This document shows positions 32,749 to 40,580 of a stretch of DNA of 43,909 nucleotides, piece after piece (positions within the stretch are counted from its first letter, which is position 1; each line of letters begins with the position of its first letter). Origin of the DNA: Oscillospiraceae bacterium (GTDB lineage: Bacteria > Bacillota > Clostridia > Oscillospirales > Oscillospiraceae); assembly GCA_017469115.1 (NCBI GenBank), contig JAFUGY010000136.1:1-43909 (forward strand), in the 5' to 3' direction. The notes under the pieces are model-generated. The model searched no databases. It was not told the origin of the DNA and saw only the letters and a list, made by a program, of their open reading frames with translations. Made by a program: the position numbers and the translations under genes.

Positions 32749-33518
32749 CACAGGATCTCCCTCCCCGCCTCCTCGTCCGCATAGAGGAAAGCATGCTCCT
32801 GCGCTTTCAGAATGGTGGCTGGGCAGGCAGTGGAAATCTCATCCCGAACTACATGGGCAACAGCATTCGCCTTGGTCGCTGCTGGGACGGAACAATACAT
32901 CCATTTCGCAGCGCACAACCCCGGTACCGTTACCGTCAGTGCATGCGTCGGTACGTCTTCCAGCTTTTCAAAGCAACCGTCATGTACCTGCTGTTCCCGA
33001 CAAATGCGGTCAAGCTTCACAACTTTTGCCCGTTTTGTGTCAGCAAAATCAGCAACCGGAGGATCATTAAAGGCAATATGCCCATTTTCTCCGATTCCGA
33101 GAATACAGATATCCAGCGGATGTTCCTCCAATAACTTTCCATATCGATCCGCTTCTTCTTCCGGATCGTTCGCATTTCCGTTTAATAGATGAACGCTCTT
33201 AAACGGTTTCCGGTCAAATACCGCTTTTCGCAGAAAATTCCGAAACCCTGCCGGATGATTCTCATCCAGCCCGACATATTCATCCATATGAAATCCGTTT
33301 ACCCTGCTCCAGTCAATATCCGGATCTGCCATCAACACCTGCAGTGTTTCATTCTGCGAAGGCGCTGCTGCAAACATGACATTGATCTCTTCTTTCCCGG
33401 AGAGAAGTTCCTTTATTTTGAGTGCGGCTTCCGTTCCTGCGCACACACCCATTTCGTCACGCGTATCAAACACGCGAACCCGCATTTTCCCAAAATAAGT
33501 ATCTTTTCTTATAGACAT
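32748..33518 (-). CDS. nagB: Glucosamine-6-phosphate deaminase (NagB family)
   Basis: A 256-aa NagB/SIS-superfamily aldose-ketose isomerase that converts amino-sugar 6-phosphate to a ketose phosphate and ammonia. Motifs are FHMDEYVGLD (catalytic Asp), CILGIGENGHIAFNDPP with the ring-opening His and general-base residues, and a phosphate loop that reads AAAPSQNETL instead of the ATGSTP of E. coli NagB. This loop marks a NagB subgroup, so galactosamine- or another hexosamine-6-phosphate is possible. It is the first gene of the second block; AAAGGGG precedes the ATG. Confidence 0.85.
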   Translation of the reverse strand: MSIRKDTYFGKMRVRVFDTRDEMGVCAGTEAALKIKELLSGKEEINVMFAAAPSQNETLQVLMADPDIDWSRVNGFHMDEYVGLDENHPAGFRNFLRKAVFDRKPFKSVHLLNGNANDPEEEADRYGKLLEEHPLDICILGIGENGHIAFNDPPVADFADTKRAKVVKLDRICREQQVHDGCFEKLEDVPTHALTVTVPGLCAAKWMYCSVPAATKANAVAHVVRDEISTACPATILKAQEHAFLYADEEAGREIL

Positions 33519-33601
33519 AGTTATCCCCTTTAAGTAAGCATATCTGTTTTTATTATGTAGATCAGTTGTCTGCCCTGCATAACTTTGTCTTTCTCTTCTT
33601 T

Positions 33602-33627
33602 CTGTCTACACTCCGGATTGCAGACAG
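33602..33627. promoter_or_regulatory. Inverted repeat in the larA-like/nagB gap
   Basis: CTGTCT (33602-33607) and AGACAG (33622-33627) flank a 14-base interior. The 121-base gap 33,519-33,639 may also hold a weak nagB promoter (TACATA, minus strand, around 33556). Similar GTCTG/CAGAC elements occur in the lacI/SIS intergenic region. Confidence 0.4.
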
Positions 33628-33639
33628 GAAGCTGATGAT

Positions 33640-34914
33640 TCAGTTGTATAAGAATGTCTCTGCGCCGTTTGACAGTGCGCCAATCCTACAGTCAGGATTA
33701 TCTTCAATAACTTTATTGATCAGCGCTTGCAGTTGATTCAGAGGAACCTGCTCACAACCGCATTGCTCCATTTCTTCTTTTGTTACACCATCTCCTACAA
33801 CAATCAGTTTCCTTCTTCTTCGCATCTTGCTCATGCTGTTTCCTACTGCAATGGCAAGCGGATCTCCTTTTACTTCTTCGCGGCGAAAAATGGCTCTTAC
33901 CATTTCATCCCCGTCATCTCTGCCCATATATTCAGGGTATTCAGCGTGCGGGCCAATCCCCTCATAGTTTGGGCTGATCATAATCAGGATCCCACCCTTT
34001 TCTCCTTTCAAGGCAGGTTCTGCAGCATACATAGCCTTCGGGCTCTGCCAGAAATCCTGATCTGCCGGATGGGAAGAGCAGATCATCACATCTGCTTTCT
34101 CCTTTACTTGATAACCTACAATCTTTTTCCCCCGTCTGACGCCTTCACGCTGTGCTGCGATATAATGCCCGGCAACCACATCAGCAATCTCAAGGTGTGC
34201 GTTCAGAATTACATTGATGATAAAGTCCAACCCGATGGAGTTTACCCATCCCTCCATCATATTCCGGATTGGGGTTGTGTCACATCCAAACATATTCTCA
34301 TCAAACAGAGACGCTTTTAAATGGAAATAAGCAACAGTTTTTTCCCCTGCAATTCCGGGATAGAGGATTTTTCCTCCTCCACCCCATCCCATCACAGGAT
34401 GTGGCACCAGGCATCCTACACCTATATGGATTTCTGTGTCCATTACCACCTTGGAGGCAAGAATTTTCACGCCTTCCGGCGTATCCCCAACATATACCAG
34501 TTTTTCCGGATCACGGAATTCTGAATTCATCACGGCGTAGTTGCTGTAAACTTCATCTCCCACTCTCTCACGCAGTTCATCTTCCGTCATATACCGGTGG
34601 CTGCCAAGGGCTGCCACAATCCGGATATCCTCCCTGCGTGCGCCTGCTTTCTCCAGTCTTCTGAGCAAAATCGGCAGTATTTTATTCTGCGGTGTCGGGC
34701 GGGAACCGTCATCGATAATAACGGCAATCTTTTTCCCGGGAACAACAATCTGATCCAGCGGATCACATCCGAAAGGATGATCAATCGCAGCCTCGATTGC
34801 TCGGTCAAGATCTGCAATTGGGTTCACAAATTCCGGATCCATCATTCCGATAAAATTTTGATCCGGGATCTCGAACCGGACTTTTTCCTTTCCGTAAGGC
34901 ATGGTTATTTTCAT
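33640..34914 (-). CDS. LarA-type nickel-dependent racemase/epimerase (DUF2088)
   Basis: A 424-aa homologue of lactate racemase LarA, which uses a covalently bound nickel-pincer nucleotide. All key residues of Lactobacillus LarA have counterparts at an offset of two: H106 (GSHRYMT), H172 (PHPVMGWGGG), K182 (GGKILYPG, the cofactor lysine) and H198 (YFHLK), plus DDGSRPTP at the N terminus. Other LarA homologues epimerise malate, gluconate and other alpha-hydroxy acids, so lactate is not certain. No cofactor genes (larB, larC, larE) are in the window. It ends the ABC-transporter block; AGGAGG precedes the ATG. Confidence 0.9.
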   Translation of the reverse strand: MKITMPYGKEKVRFEIPDQNFIGMMDPEFVNPIADLDRAIEAAIDHPFGCDPLDQIVVPGKKIAVIIDDGSRPTPQNKILPILLRRLEKAGARREDIRIVAALGSHRYMTEDELRERVGDEVYSNYAVMNSEFRDPEKLVYVGDTPEGVKILASKVVMDTEIHIGVGCLVPHPVMGWGGGGKILYPGIAGEKTVAYFHLKASLFDENMFGCDTTPIRNMMEGWVNSIGLDFIINVILNAHLEIADVVAGHYIAAQREGVRRGKKIVGYQVKEKADVMICSSHPADQDFWQSPKAMYAAEPALKGEKGGILIMISPNYEGIGPHAEYPEYMGRDDGDEMVRAIFRREEVKGDPLAIAVGNSMSKMRRRRKLIVVGDGVTKEEMEQCGCEQVPLNQLQALINKVIEDNPDCRIGALSNGAETFLYN

Positions 34915-34944
34915 AAAACCTCCTGTCCCCTCTTTCCCTCCGGA

Positions 34945-34966
34945 TGTCTCCGTCAGTACGGAGACA
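34945..34966 (-). promoter_or_regulatory. Intercistronic stem-loop before the larA-like gene's upstream permease
   Basis: TGTCTCCGT, loop CAGT, ACGGAGACA: a perfect 9-bp stem between the second permease (ends 35009) and the LarA-type gene (starts 34914). No T tract follows on the minus strand, so it is probably an mRNA-stabilising or processing stem rather than a terminator. Confidence 0.55.
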
Positions 34967-35008
34967 CCCGCGAAGAGAAAGGAGGGTTACCCAATGAAAC
35001 GGCTCTTT

Positions 35009-35842
35009 TTATTTGATTGCGCCTTTTGTTGCATCACCCGTAATATAATTCCGGATACAGATAAACAATACCACAAGCGGAATCGTCGTCAAAACCGCAC
35101 CGGCCATAACCAGCTCCCACGGGATTCCGACTGCAGGGTTGTTTTTCAGGATCTCATACAACTTCACGATAATTGTTTTCTTATCTGTGCTTGAGATAAA
35201 TGTAAAGGCAAAGAGAAATTCGTTCCACGTTCTTGTAAAAACGAAGATGACGGATACGGCAATTCCGGTTGCTGAGATTGGGGTGATCACCCGCGTTAAC
35301 GTCTGAAATTTGCTGCAGCCGTCAATCGTAGCAGCTTCCACAATCTCATTCGGTACGTTATCAAAATTGCTTTTCAACATTAGCACAATAAAAGCCAGAT
35401 TGAATGTCACATTCATCATCACGAGGCTTACCCTTGTGTTAATCAGCCCCCAGCCGTTCACCATCTGATAGAGTGGAATCACGACAATAATCGGTGCAAA
35501 CATCTGGCTGATCAAAACGAGATAGTAAAGCGGCTTCTTGATTTGAAATTTCAGCTTCGATAACGCATAGGCAGCAGGAATCGCAATTGCCATAATCACG
35601 ACGATTGTTCCGCCGGTTACAATCAGGCTGTTCTTAAATCCGTTCAGGATATCCATCTTCCGAAAAACCGTAACATAATTGGACCATTGCGGTTCTGCCG
35701 GAAACCAGGTAACCGGTTTGGAAAAAACCTCTGCGTTCGTCTTCAGTGAAACACCGATCATGGCGATTACCGGGCCAAGCAGCAGCGTCAGCATAACAAC
35801 CACCACAAGCCCGAGAACCAGTTTTTTTGTTGCTTTACTCAT
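35009..35842 (-). CDS. Sugar ABC transporter permease, MalG type
   Basis: A 277-aa inner-membrane subunit of a carbohydrate (CUT1) ABC importer. It has about six membrane helices and the EAA loop for the ATPase (VEAATIDGCSKFQTLTRVITP). The start is the ATG at 35842 with GGAGGAG upstream, overlapping the stop of the first permease by eight bases. It pairs with the MalF-like protein and the binding protein upstream. No ATPase gene is in the locus, so a shared MsmK/MsiK-type ATPase elsewhere is expected. Confidence 0.92.
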   Translation of the reverse strand: MSKATKKLVLGLVVVVMLTLLLGPVIAMIGVSLKTNAEVFSKPVTWFPAEPQWSNYVTVFRKMDILNGFKNSLIVTGGTIVVIMAIAIPAAYALSKLKFQIKKPLYYLVLISQMFAPIIVVIPLYQMVNGWGLINTRVSLVMMNVTFNLAFIVLMLKSNFDNVPNEIVEAATIDGCSKFQTLTRVITPISATGIAVSVIFVFTRTWNEFLFAFTFISSTDKKTIIVKLYEILKNNPAVGIPWELVMAGAVLTTIPLVVLFICIRNYITGDATKGAIK

Positions 35843-36719
35843 AGCTCTCCTCCCTGCCCTTGCTTTGAACATAAAGCACTGCAAATATCATCAGGATGAA
35901 GAAGCACACAACACTGATTGCCGCACTGTACGGCCTGTTGTTAAATTCGAAAGCATTGGAATACACCTGATTGACCAGAATTGCAGAAGAATTCGCTGGT
36001 CCTCCCGTTGTCATCATATAGATCACATCAAAGGAGTTGAATGCCCAGATGCCAATGAGAAGGGCAAGCGTTCTTACATCTTTGAAAATCATCGGGAGTG
36101 TAATCCGCATATACTGCTGCCAGGCGTTTGCTCCATCCAGTTCGGCAGCTTCATAAATATAAGCCGGGATTGCATACATGGAGGAGAGAATATTCAATGC
36201 GCAAAAAGGTGCTACTGCCCAGATATTGACAATCATTACAGCAGTAAGTGATGTTGCAGGTTTCCCCAAAAAGGAAACCGCTCTATTGATAAAATGCAAA
36301 TCCAAAAGCATCTGGTTAATATGTCCGAAGTTTGGATTATACATTAATCTCCACACCGTGCAGGAGACTGCCGCCGGCATCGCATAGGGTATCAGAATAA
36401 TTACCGTAAGCAGCTTTTTCCCCCTGAATTTTTTGTTAAGAATATAGGCCATAATGAGGCCGAGGACAATTTTGGATGCCGTGCCGATCAGGCACCAGAT
36501 AGCAGTGTTTTTAAACACTATTTTTGCTTCTTTCGAGTGAAAGAATTTTGTATAGTTGCCGAGCCCTGCCCAGCTCATTTCTCCGGAGGCAGACTTGATA
36601 AAAAAGGACTGGTAGATTACCTGGACAACAGGATAAAGAATAAAAACACAGAATACCAGGATCATCGGAAGAATATAGAGATAGTCCTTCCATCTGTCTT
36701 GATTAAGAGAATGATTCAC
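35835..36719 (-). CDS. Sugar ABC transporter permease, MalF/UgpA type
   Basis: A 294-aa CUT1 permease with six membrane helices, starting LYILPMILVFCVFILYPVVQ, and the EAA loop YEAAELDGANAWQQYMRITLP. I place the start at the GTG at 36719 (VNHSLNQDRWKDY) because AAAGGAG lies ten bases upstream; the frame open to 36848 would read through the intercistronic stem-loop. It lies between the substrate-binding protein and the MalG-type permease. Confidence 0.9.
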   Translation of the reverse strand: MNHSLNQDRWKDYLYILPMILVFCVFILYPVVQVIYQSFFIKSASGEMSWAGLGNYTKFFHSKEAKIVFKNTAIWCLIGTASKIVLGLIMAYILNKKFRGKKLLTVIILIPYAMPAAVSCTVWRLMYNPNFGHINQMLLDLHFINRAVSFLGKPATSLTAVMIVNIWAVAPFCALNILSSMYAIPAYIYEAAELDGANAWQQYMRITLPMIFKDVRTLALLIGIWAFNSFDVIYMMTTGGPANSSAILVNQVYSNAFEFNNRPYSAAISVVCFFILMIFAVLYVQSKGREESYE

Positions 36720-36748
36720 AGATAATCTTCTCCTTTCTTTTGGGGATC

Positions 36749-36774
36749 GGGCCACAGGTTTAATCCCATGGCCC
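36749..36774 (-). promoter_or_regulatory. Stem-loop between binding protein and permease genes
   Basis: Minus-strand GGGCCATGGG, loop ATTAAA, CCTGTGGCCC gives a 10-bp stem with two G-U pairs. Stable stems after binding-protein genes commonly protect the mRNA 3' end and raise its expression over the permeases. No T tract. Confidence 0.55.
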
Positions 36775-36820
36775 TCTTTTCTTGACTGGATCTTATGAGA
36801 GAATTCCGTGCCAGTACTTT

Positions 36821-38056
36821 TTACTGTGCTGCAAGCACTGCATTGCATTCGGTCTCGGCAGCAGCCCAGGCTTCTTCTGCCGTCTCTACGCCGAACACCG
36901 CATTGGTAACATGGTCAGCCATAATCTTCTGGATTTCTTCCCAGCAGGTAATGGACGGTTTGAACTTGGCAATTCCTTCCATTGCAACAAACGGTGCAAC
37001 CAGGGCATTGTCAGGATCAGAGAACGCAGGGATAGCTTCTACATAGGATGCCTGGTTGGGAACCCAGCCTGCAGCCTTGATTACTTCGCCCTGATATTTG
37101 GCCTGATGCCACAGTTCAAGGAACTTTGCCGTAATCTCTTCGTTGCCTGTTGCAAACATCAGGTCTACATCCATAACACCGTAAGAATAAGCTTCTCCGC
37201 CGGGTCCCTTCAACGGGTCAATAATCTCTGCCCATTCATGGCTCTCACCTGCAGCTTCCAGTGCAGCAAGCCCCTGCCCGTTGTGAATATAAACAGCAGC
37301 TGTCTGCGTTGTGAATGCGCTCTGGGTTTCGTTGATGGTGTTTTCACCATAGCCCGGCTCTGCATACTCGGCAAGATCCACATACATCTGAAGCGCTGCA
37401 ACACCTTCCGGCGTATTGAAGGCAACCGTCTGGCGGTCAGCACTCAGTACGTCGCTGCCATATGCCCACAGGATCGGGAGGAAGCAGTCGATGGTGTTCT
37501 TTGCATGGCCTGCAACCATGGTGTAAGCATACGGTGTCACATCATTGCAGAGCTTCGGTGCAACTTCAAGCAGGCCTTCCCACGTGTCGGGAACTTCAAC
37601 GCCGGCTGCATCAAAGGATGCTTTGTTGATCAGCTCAGAACGGACGGACATGTAAGAGGGCATTGCCCACATTTTTCCGTCAACACTGCAAACGTCACGG
37701 GCTGCCTGTGAGAAGTCGTTATACAGCTCGTCACTGATGAGCCCGTCAAATGGGACTGACCAGCCCGCCTTCATAAACTGTTCCGTCCATGAAGAGAACC
37801 CATACATGGCATCCGGCATATTTCCTGCTTCTGCCAGCGTCAGGATCTTCTGATAAGCATCAGAATAGCTCCAGCTTTCGAGGTTGACCTTCACCCCGGT
37901 TTCTGCTTCAAATTCAGCCGCAGCTTCCTCAAGCAGTGCCATACCTGTGTCGCCAAGGGTCACATACGTGATTTCCTTTGTCTCGGCAGATGCGAAGCAG
38001 GTGCAGAGGGAAAGAACCATCACGAGTGCAAGGATAAGGGATAGTGCTTTTTTCAT
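36821..38056 (-). CDS. Extracellular sugar-binding protein of the ABC importer
   Basis: A 410-aa solute-binding protein (MalE/CUT1 cluster). It has a signal peptide (MKKALSLILALVMVLSLC, then probable cleavage after FASA at residue 24), followed by ITYVTLGDTGMALLEEAAAEF and the bacterial SBP fold with FATGNEEITAKFLELW near the C terminus. Unlike most Gram-positive binding proteins it has no proper lipobox around its cysteines (C18, C20), so anchoring is unclear. The start at 38056 has AAGGAG. It is the most upstream transporter gene, just after the SIS genes. Confidence 0.9.
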   Translation of the reverse strand: MKKALSLILALVMVLSLCTCFASAETKEITYVTLGDTGMALLEEAAAEFEAETGVKVNLESWSYSDAYQKILTLAEAGNMPDAMYGFSSWTEQFMKAGWSVPFDGLISDELYNDFSQAARDVCSVDGKMWAMPSYMSVRSELINKASFDAAGVEVPDTWEGLLEVAPKLCNDVTPYAYTMVAGHAKNTIDCFLPILWAYGSDVLSADRQTVAFNTPEGVAALQMYVDLAEYAEPGYGENTINETQSAFTTQTAAVYIHNGQGLAALEAAGESHEWAEIIDPLKGPGGEAYSYGVMDVDLMFATGNEEITAKFLELWHQAKYQGEVIKAAGWVPNQASYVEAIPAFSDPDNALVAPFVAMEGIAKFKPSITCWEEIQKIMADHVTNAVFGVETAEEAWAAAETECNAVLAAQ

Positions 38057-38111
38057 TGGTTTTTCTCCTTTTTCTTTATTTGATAGCCGGTCACCCGGAT
38101 ACCATTCATTT

Positions 38112-38723
38112 TTAAAGATGCCTGATGCGGAAAAGCATTTTATCGATTTTCTCTGTATTCCTGTCAAGATCAACGGTTCTCTTTCCAAGCCAGACTTTTT
38201 CTTCCGGAAGCCCTGCATCCATCATCATGTTCAGGATGGCCGAAACTGCAATGGCATATGTGTCATCCCCACAATGGGTAGAAACCGATACTTCTCCGTC
38301 CGTCCCATTGTCAGAGATTGTGATAATCCGCAGCTTTTTCTCCTTGGCCCACTGCAGGCTCTGTGCAAACATTGGGAGCGTTTCATCGCTGCCAATCAGG
38401 ATAAACGGATCCCCTTCCTCCACTCTTTCATAATAATCCAGAATACACGGTGCAAGATTCTTAACTTCCCAGGCCATCTGATTCCGATAGGCACCATGGG
38501 CTGAATCCAGTGTCGGGTCGAGCATCGGATCGATTGTGATCGGCATCCCTGCCCGGAAAAACACTTCTGAAATCAGTGCAGATGATCTTGTATCTGTTCC
38601 GAAGATGTGGATTAACCGGTTTTCTTTTACCGCAGCAGAAATGATCTTCTGTGCCGATTGAATATGCTTCTCCTCCGCATCCAGTGCTTTCAGGGTGGCA
38701 ATTGCTCTGTCAAGATATTCCAT
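38112..38723 (-). CDS. SIS-domain protein, short paralogue
   Basis: A 203-aa sugar-isomerase (SIS) domain protein: HIFGTDTRSSALISEVFFRAG, PMLDPTLDSAHGA, and ILIGSDETLP replacing the phosphosugar-binding Ser-rich loop. It is shorter and more diverged than its two neighbours but shares their order of motifs. SIS domains bind phosphosugars as isomerases, deaminases, etherases or regulators. The start at 38723 has GAGGGG upstream; a GTG at 38738 is possible. It is followed by the binding protein. Confidence 0.82.
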   Translation of the reverse strand: MEYLDRAIATLKALDAEEKHIQSAQKIISAAVKENRLIHIFGTDTRSSALISEVFFRAGMPITIDPMLDPTLDSAHGAYRNQMAWEVKNLAPCILDYYERVEEGDPFILIGSDETLPMFAQSLQWAKEKKLRIITISDNGTDGEVSVSTHCGDDTYAIAVSAILNMMMDAGLPEEKVWLGKRTVDLDRNTEKIDKMLFRIRHL

Positions 38724-38734
38724 TCTCTCACCCC

Positions 38735-39490
38735 TCACATCGATTTCACTCTGCCCCAGATCTGATTCATATAGGCACTGTTTGCCTCAATACCGCCTTC
38801 TTGCAAGGAATTTGTCCATGTAAACGGATCTACTCCTTTTTCCTTTAAGCGCACCATCGTTTCCGCCAGAAGTGCTTTCAGCAGTATCGCCTGCATCACA
38901 GTAGCCACCGGCGAAATCTTATGCTCCAGAAAATCATATTCTAAAATAGCATCTCCATAAGGCACTTTGCTGTCCAGATAAAGGTCACTCACCGAGTATA
39001 AACTTGCTCCGCTTTTATGCTTTGCCCCTGCATAAGTGGATGCGTCTGAGAAAGACGGTGAAGTGATAGAGATTACAGTTGCTCCTCTGTTTCGGCATTC
39101 AACCGCTGCGCTGATAGCCACGGGGTTGATGCCGTAAGCACTGCCGAACACAATCACATCACCTTTCCCAATCCGATTGTATTCCACGATCACTTTTCCC
39201 AGGCCTTCCACACGTTCCATTCCGTTAATCTCACGCGCAGCTCCGTGGGATAGGGAGATATTGGCATCGTAAATCGGGCAGACAGCGGCAAGCTCTCCTT
39301 TGCGGTACATGATATCCTCTGAAAAGATGGAGGAATGCCCTCCGGGACCCCATGTGAAAATCAGATGCCCTTCAGCAACCCGATCTGCCATGATTTCAGC
39401 CGCCTGTGCAAACTTTTTTGCCTCGGTTTCTTTCACCTGCTCTATTAAATTCTGAACACCGGTCAGATAATCCAATGCCGCATGTACCAT
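38735..39490 (-). CDS. SIS-domain (UPF0309-like) sugar isomerase homologue 2
   Basis: A 251-aa SIS protein with LIFTWGPGGHSSIFSEDIMYRKG, YDANISLSHGA, the loop VFGSAYGINPVAISAAVECRNRG and HKSGASLYSVSDLYLDSKVPYGDA. It is a clear paralogue of the 39,589-40,350 gene and resembles UPF0309 proteins of unknown function. The canonical NSGR phosphosugar loop is SAYG. Probably an isomerase or phosphosugar lyase acting on the imported sugar. Confidence 0.85.
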   Translation of the reverse strand: MVHAALDYLTGVQNLIEQVKETEAKKFAQAAEIMADRVAEGHLIFTWGPGGHSSIFSEDIMYRKGELAAVCPIYDANISLSHGAAREINGMERVEGLGKVIVEYNRIGKGDVIVFGSAYGINPVAISAAVECRNRGATVISITSPSFSDASTYAGAKHKSGASLYSVSDLYLDSKVPYGDAILEYDFLEHKISPVATVMQAILLKALLAETMVRLKEKGVDPFTWTNSLQEGGIEANSAYMNQIWGRVKSM

Positions 39491-39516
39491 AATAAGCTCC
39501 CGTTTTCTCCTTTTTG

Positions 39517-39535
39517 CCTTCCCATGCAGGGAAGG
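39517..39535 (-). promoter_or_regulatory. Stem-loop between the first two SIS genes
   Basis: CCTTCCC, loop ATGCA, GGGAAGG: a perfect 7-bp stem in the 98-base gap, 15 bases before the ribosome binding site of the next gene. It may tune expression of the downstream SIS gene. Confidence 0.5.
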
Positions 39536-39588
39536 GGGACCGCGATCTATCGAGGTGGATGAGGTTCACCTGATTAACTGCTGCGCAA

Positions 39589-40350
39589 TTACAGCAGATG
39601 TTTCACAAGTCTCCCGTACTTTTCTTCCAGTGCCTTGTTGTGCTCATCCCCTCCGGGCATATTGGCACTCTCAAAAACTGGCGGCTCTATTCCTCTCTTC
39701 ACCAGCTCCTGAACAATGGTGGCGCTCAGGCAATTCATGCAAAAGCAGTTGCAGAAGGTGCTGGTTGAACCTACTTTCTGGTCGTATCCTTCGATTTCGA
39801 TCACCGCATCGCCCACCGGCAGGTGATTATTGATATAGATATCAGCCTCTTCAAACAGATTCTTTCCGCTCGGATGCCTGCTCTGATGGCCTTGCGGCAC
39901 AATTTTCGCAAAAGAATCTGACGTAACAGCAATTGTCGTTACCCCTCGCTTTTTACACTCCAGCACAGTATCAATCGTCATGGCATTGATCCCATAGGCA
40001 TTGATAATCACCATCACCTCTCCCGGCTCTTTGCCGACATGATAAGCATCAAGCACTGCTTTTGCATAGCCGGGTGTCCGTTCTACTATGTTGCTTCTCT
40101 TTGCCCCGTGGATTAGGTTGGTGCCGGCGTCAAGAATAGCATCCCAGATAGCCAGCCCCCCGGCTCTCCACAGAATTTCTTCCACTCCCATATTGCTGTG
40201 CCCTCCGGGGCCGATCACATGCACCATCTTGTCAGCTTCCACTGCATCTGCAATAATCTTTGCCGCTTTGTCAAAAGACTCCTGCTCCTGCTCAATTTGG
40301 GCAAACAAGCCATCAATTGTTTCTCTAAAGCCATGAATCAGATTACTCAT
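39589..40350 (-). CDS. SIS-domain (UPF0309-like) sugar isomerase homologue 3
   Basis: A 253-aa SIS protein and first gene of the operon. It carries VHVIGPGGHSNMGVEEILWRAGG, LDAGTNLIHGA, VIINAYGINAMTIDTVLECKKRG, HPSGKNLFEEADIYIN and the C-terminal GIEPPVFESANMPGGDEHN typical of UPF0309 sugar-isomerase-domain proteins. The NSGR loop again is NAYG. GGGAGGA precedes the ATG. Expression is presumably controlled by the divergent LacI-type regulator. Confidence 0.87.
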   Translation of the reverse strand: MSNLIHGFRETIDGLFAQIEQEQESFDKAAKIIADAVEADKMVHVIGPGGHSNMGVEEILWRAGGLAIWDAILDAGTNLIHGAKRSNIVERTPGYAKAVLDAYHVGKEPGEVMVIINAYGINAMTIDTVLECKKRGVTTIAVTSDSFAKIVPQGHQSRHPSGKNLFEEADIYINNHLPVGDAVIEIEGYDQKVGSTSTFCNCFCMNCLSATIVQELVKRGIEPPVFESANMPGGDEHNKALEEKYGRLVKHLL

Positions 40351-40380
40351 GTCTTTTCCTCCCCGTAGTTCTTGATTGAA

Positions 40381-40409
40381 AGAGTAAAACAGAAAAATAT
40401 TTCTGTAAA
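40381..40409 (-). promoter_or_regulatory. Promoter and candidate operator of the SIS-ABC operon
   Basis: Minus-strand TTTACA (40409-40404), a 17-base spacer and TACTCT (40386-40381) form a weak promoter. The palindrome ACAGAAA-AATA-TTTCTGT (40389-40406) fills its spacer and touches the -35, an ideal repressor position. Confidence 0.5.
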
Positions 40410-40410
40410 G

Positions 40411-40495
40411 TTTGATTTTGTCTGCATTTTAACCAAATATTTGTCTTTGATTTTGTAAAAATTAGCTAAAAAACAACCCAGACAAGTCTGTAGAC
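40411..40495. promoter_or_regulatory. Repeats and palindromes in the lacI/SIS intergenic region
   Basis: TTTGATTTTGT occurs twice (40411-40421, 40446-40456). TTAGCTAA (40462-40469), CAGAC-AA-GTCTG (40479-40490) and GTCTGTAGAC (40486-40495) are palindromic. Any of these could be regulator sites; none has the central CG usual for LacI-family operators. Confidence 0.4.
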
Positions 40496-40523
40496 ATATT
40501 TAAAAAAGAAAACTTTTCTTTTC

Positions 40524-40552
40524 TTGCTTTCTTCCTTCTCTCGTGTTATTCT
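40524..40552 (+). promoter_or_regulatory. Promoter of the LacI-type regulator
   Basis: TTGCTT (40524-40529), a 17-base spacer and TATTCT (40547-40552), 29 bases before the ATG at 40581. Confidence 0.6.
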
Positions 40553-40580
40553 GAAAAAAACACTGTTTCAGGAGGCCGCC

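Noticed and set aside
34945-34966. The stem-loop as a terminator between permease and LarA-type genes
   Set aside because: No T tract on the minus strand, and the ribosome binding site of the next gene follows directly.
38112-40350. SIS proteins as bona fide MurQ etherases
   Set aside because: Lengths of 203-253 aa and the motifs GPGGHS/NAYG resemble UPF0309 rather than MurQ; kept only as a hypothesis.
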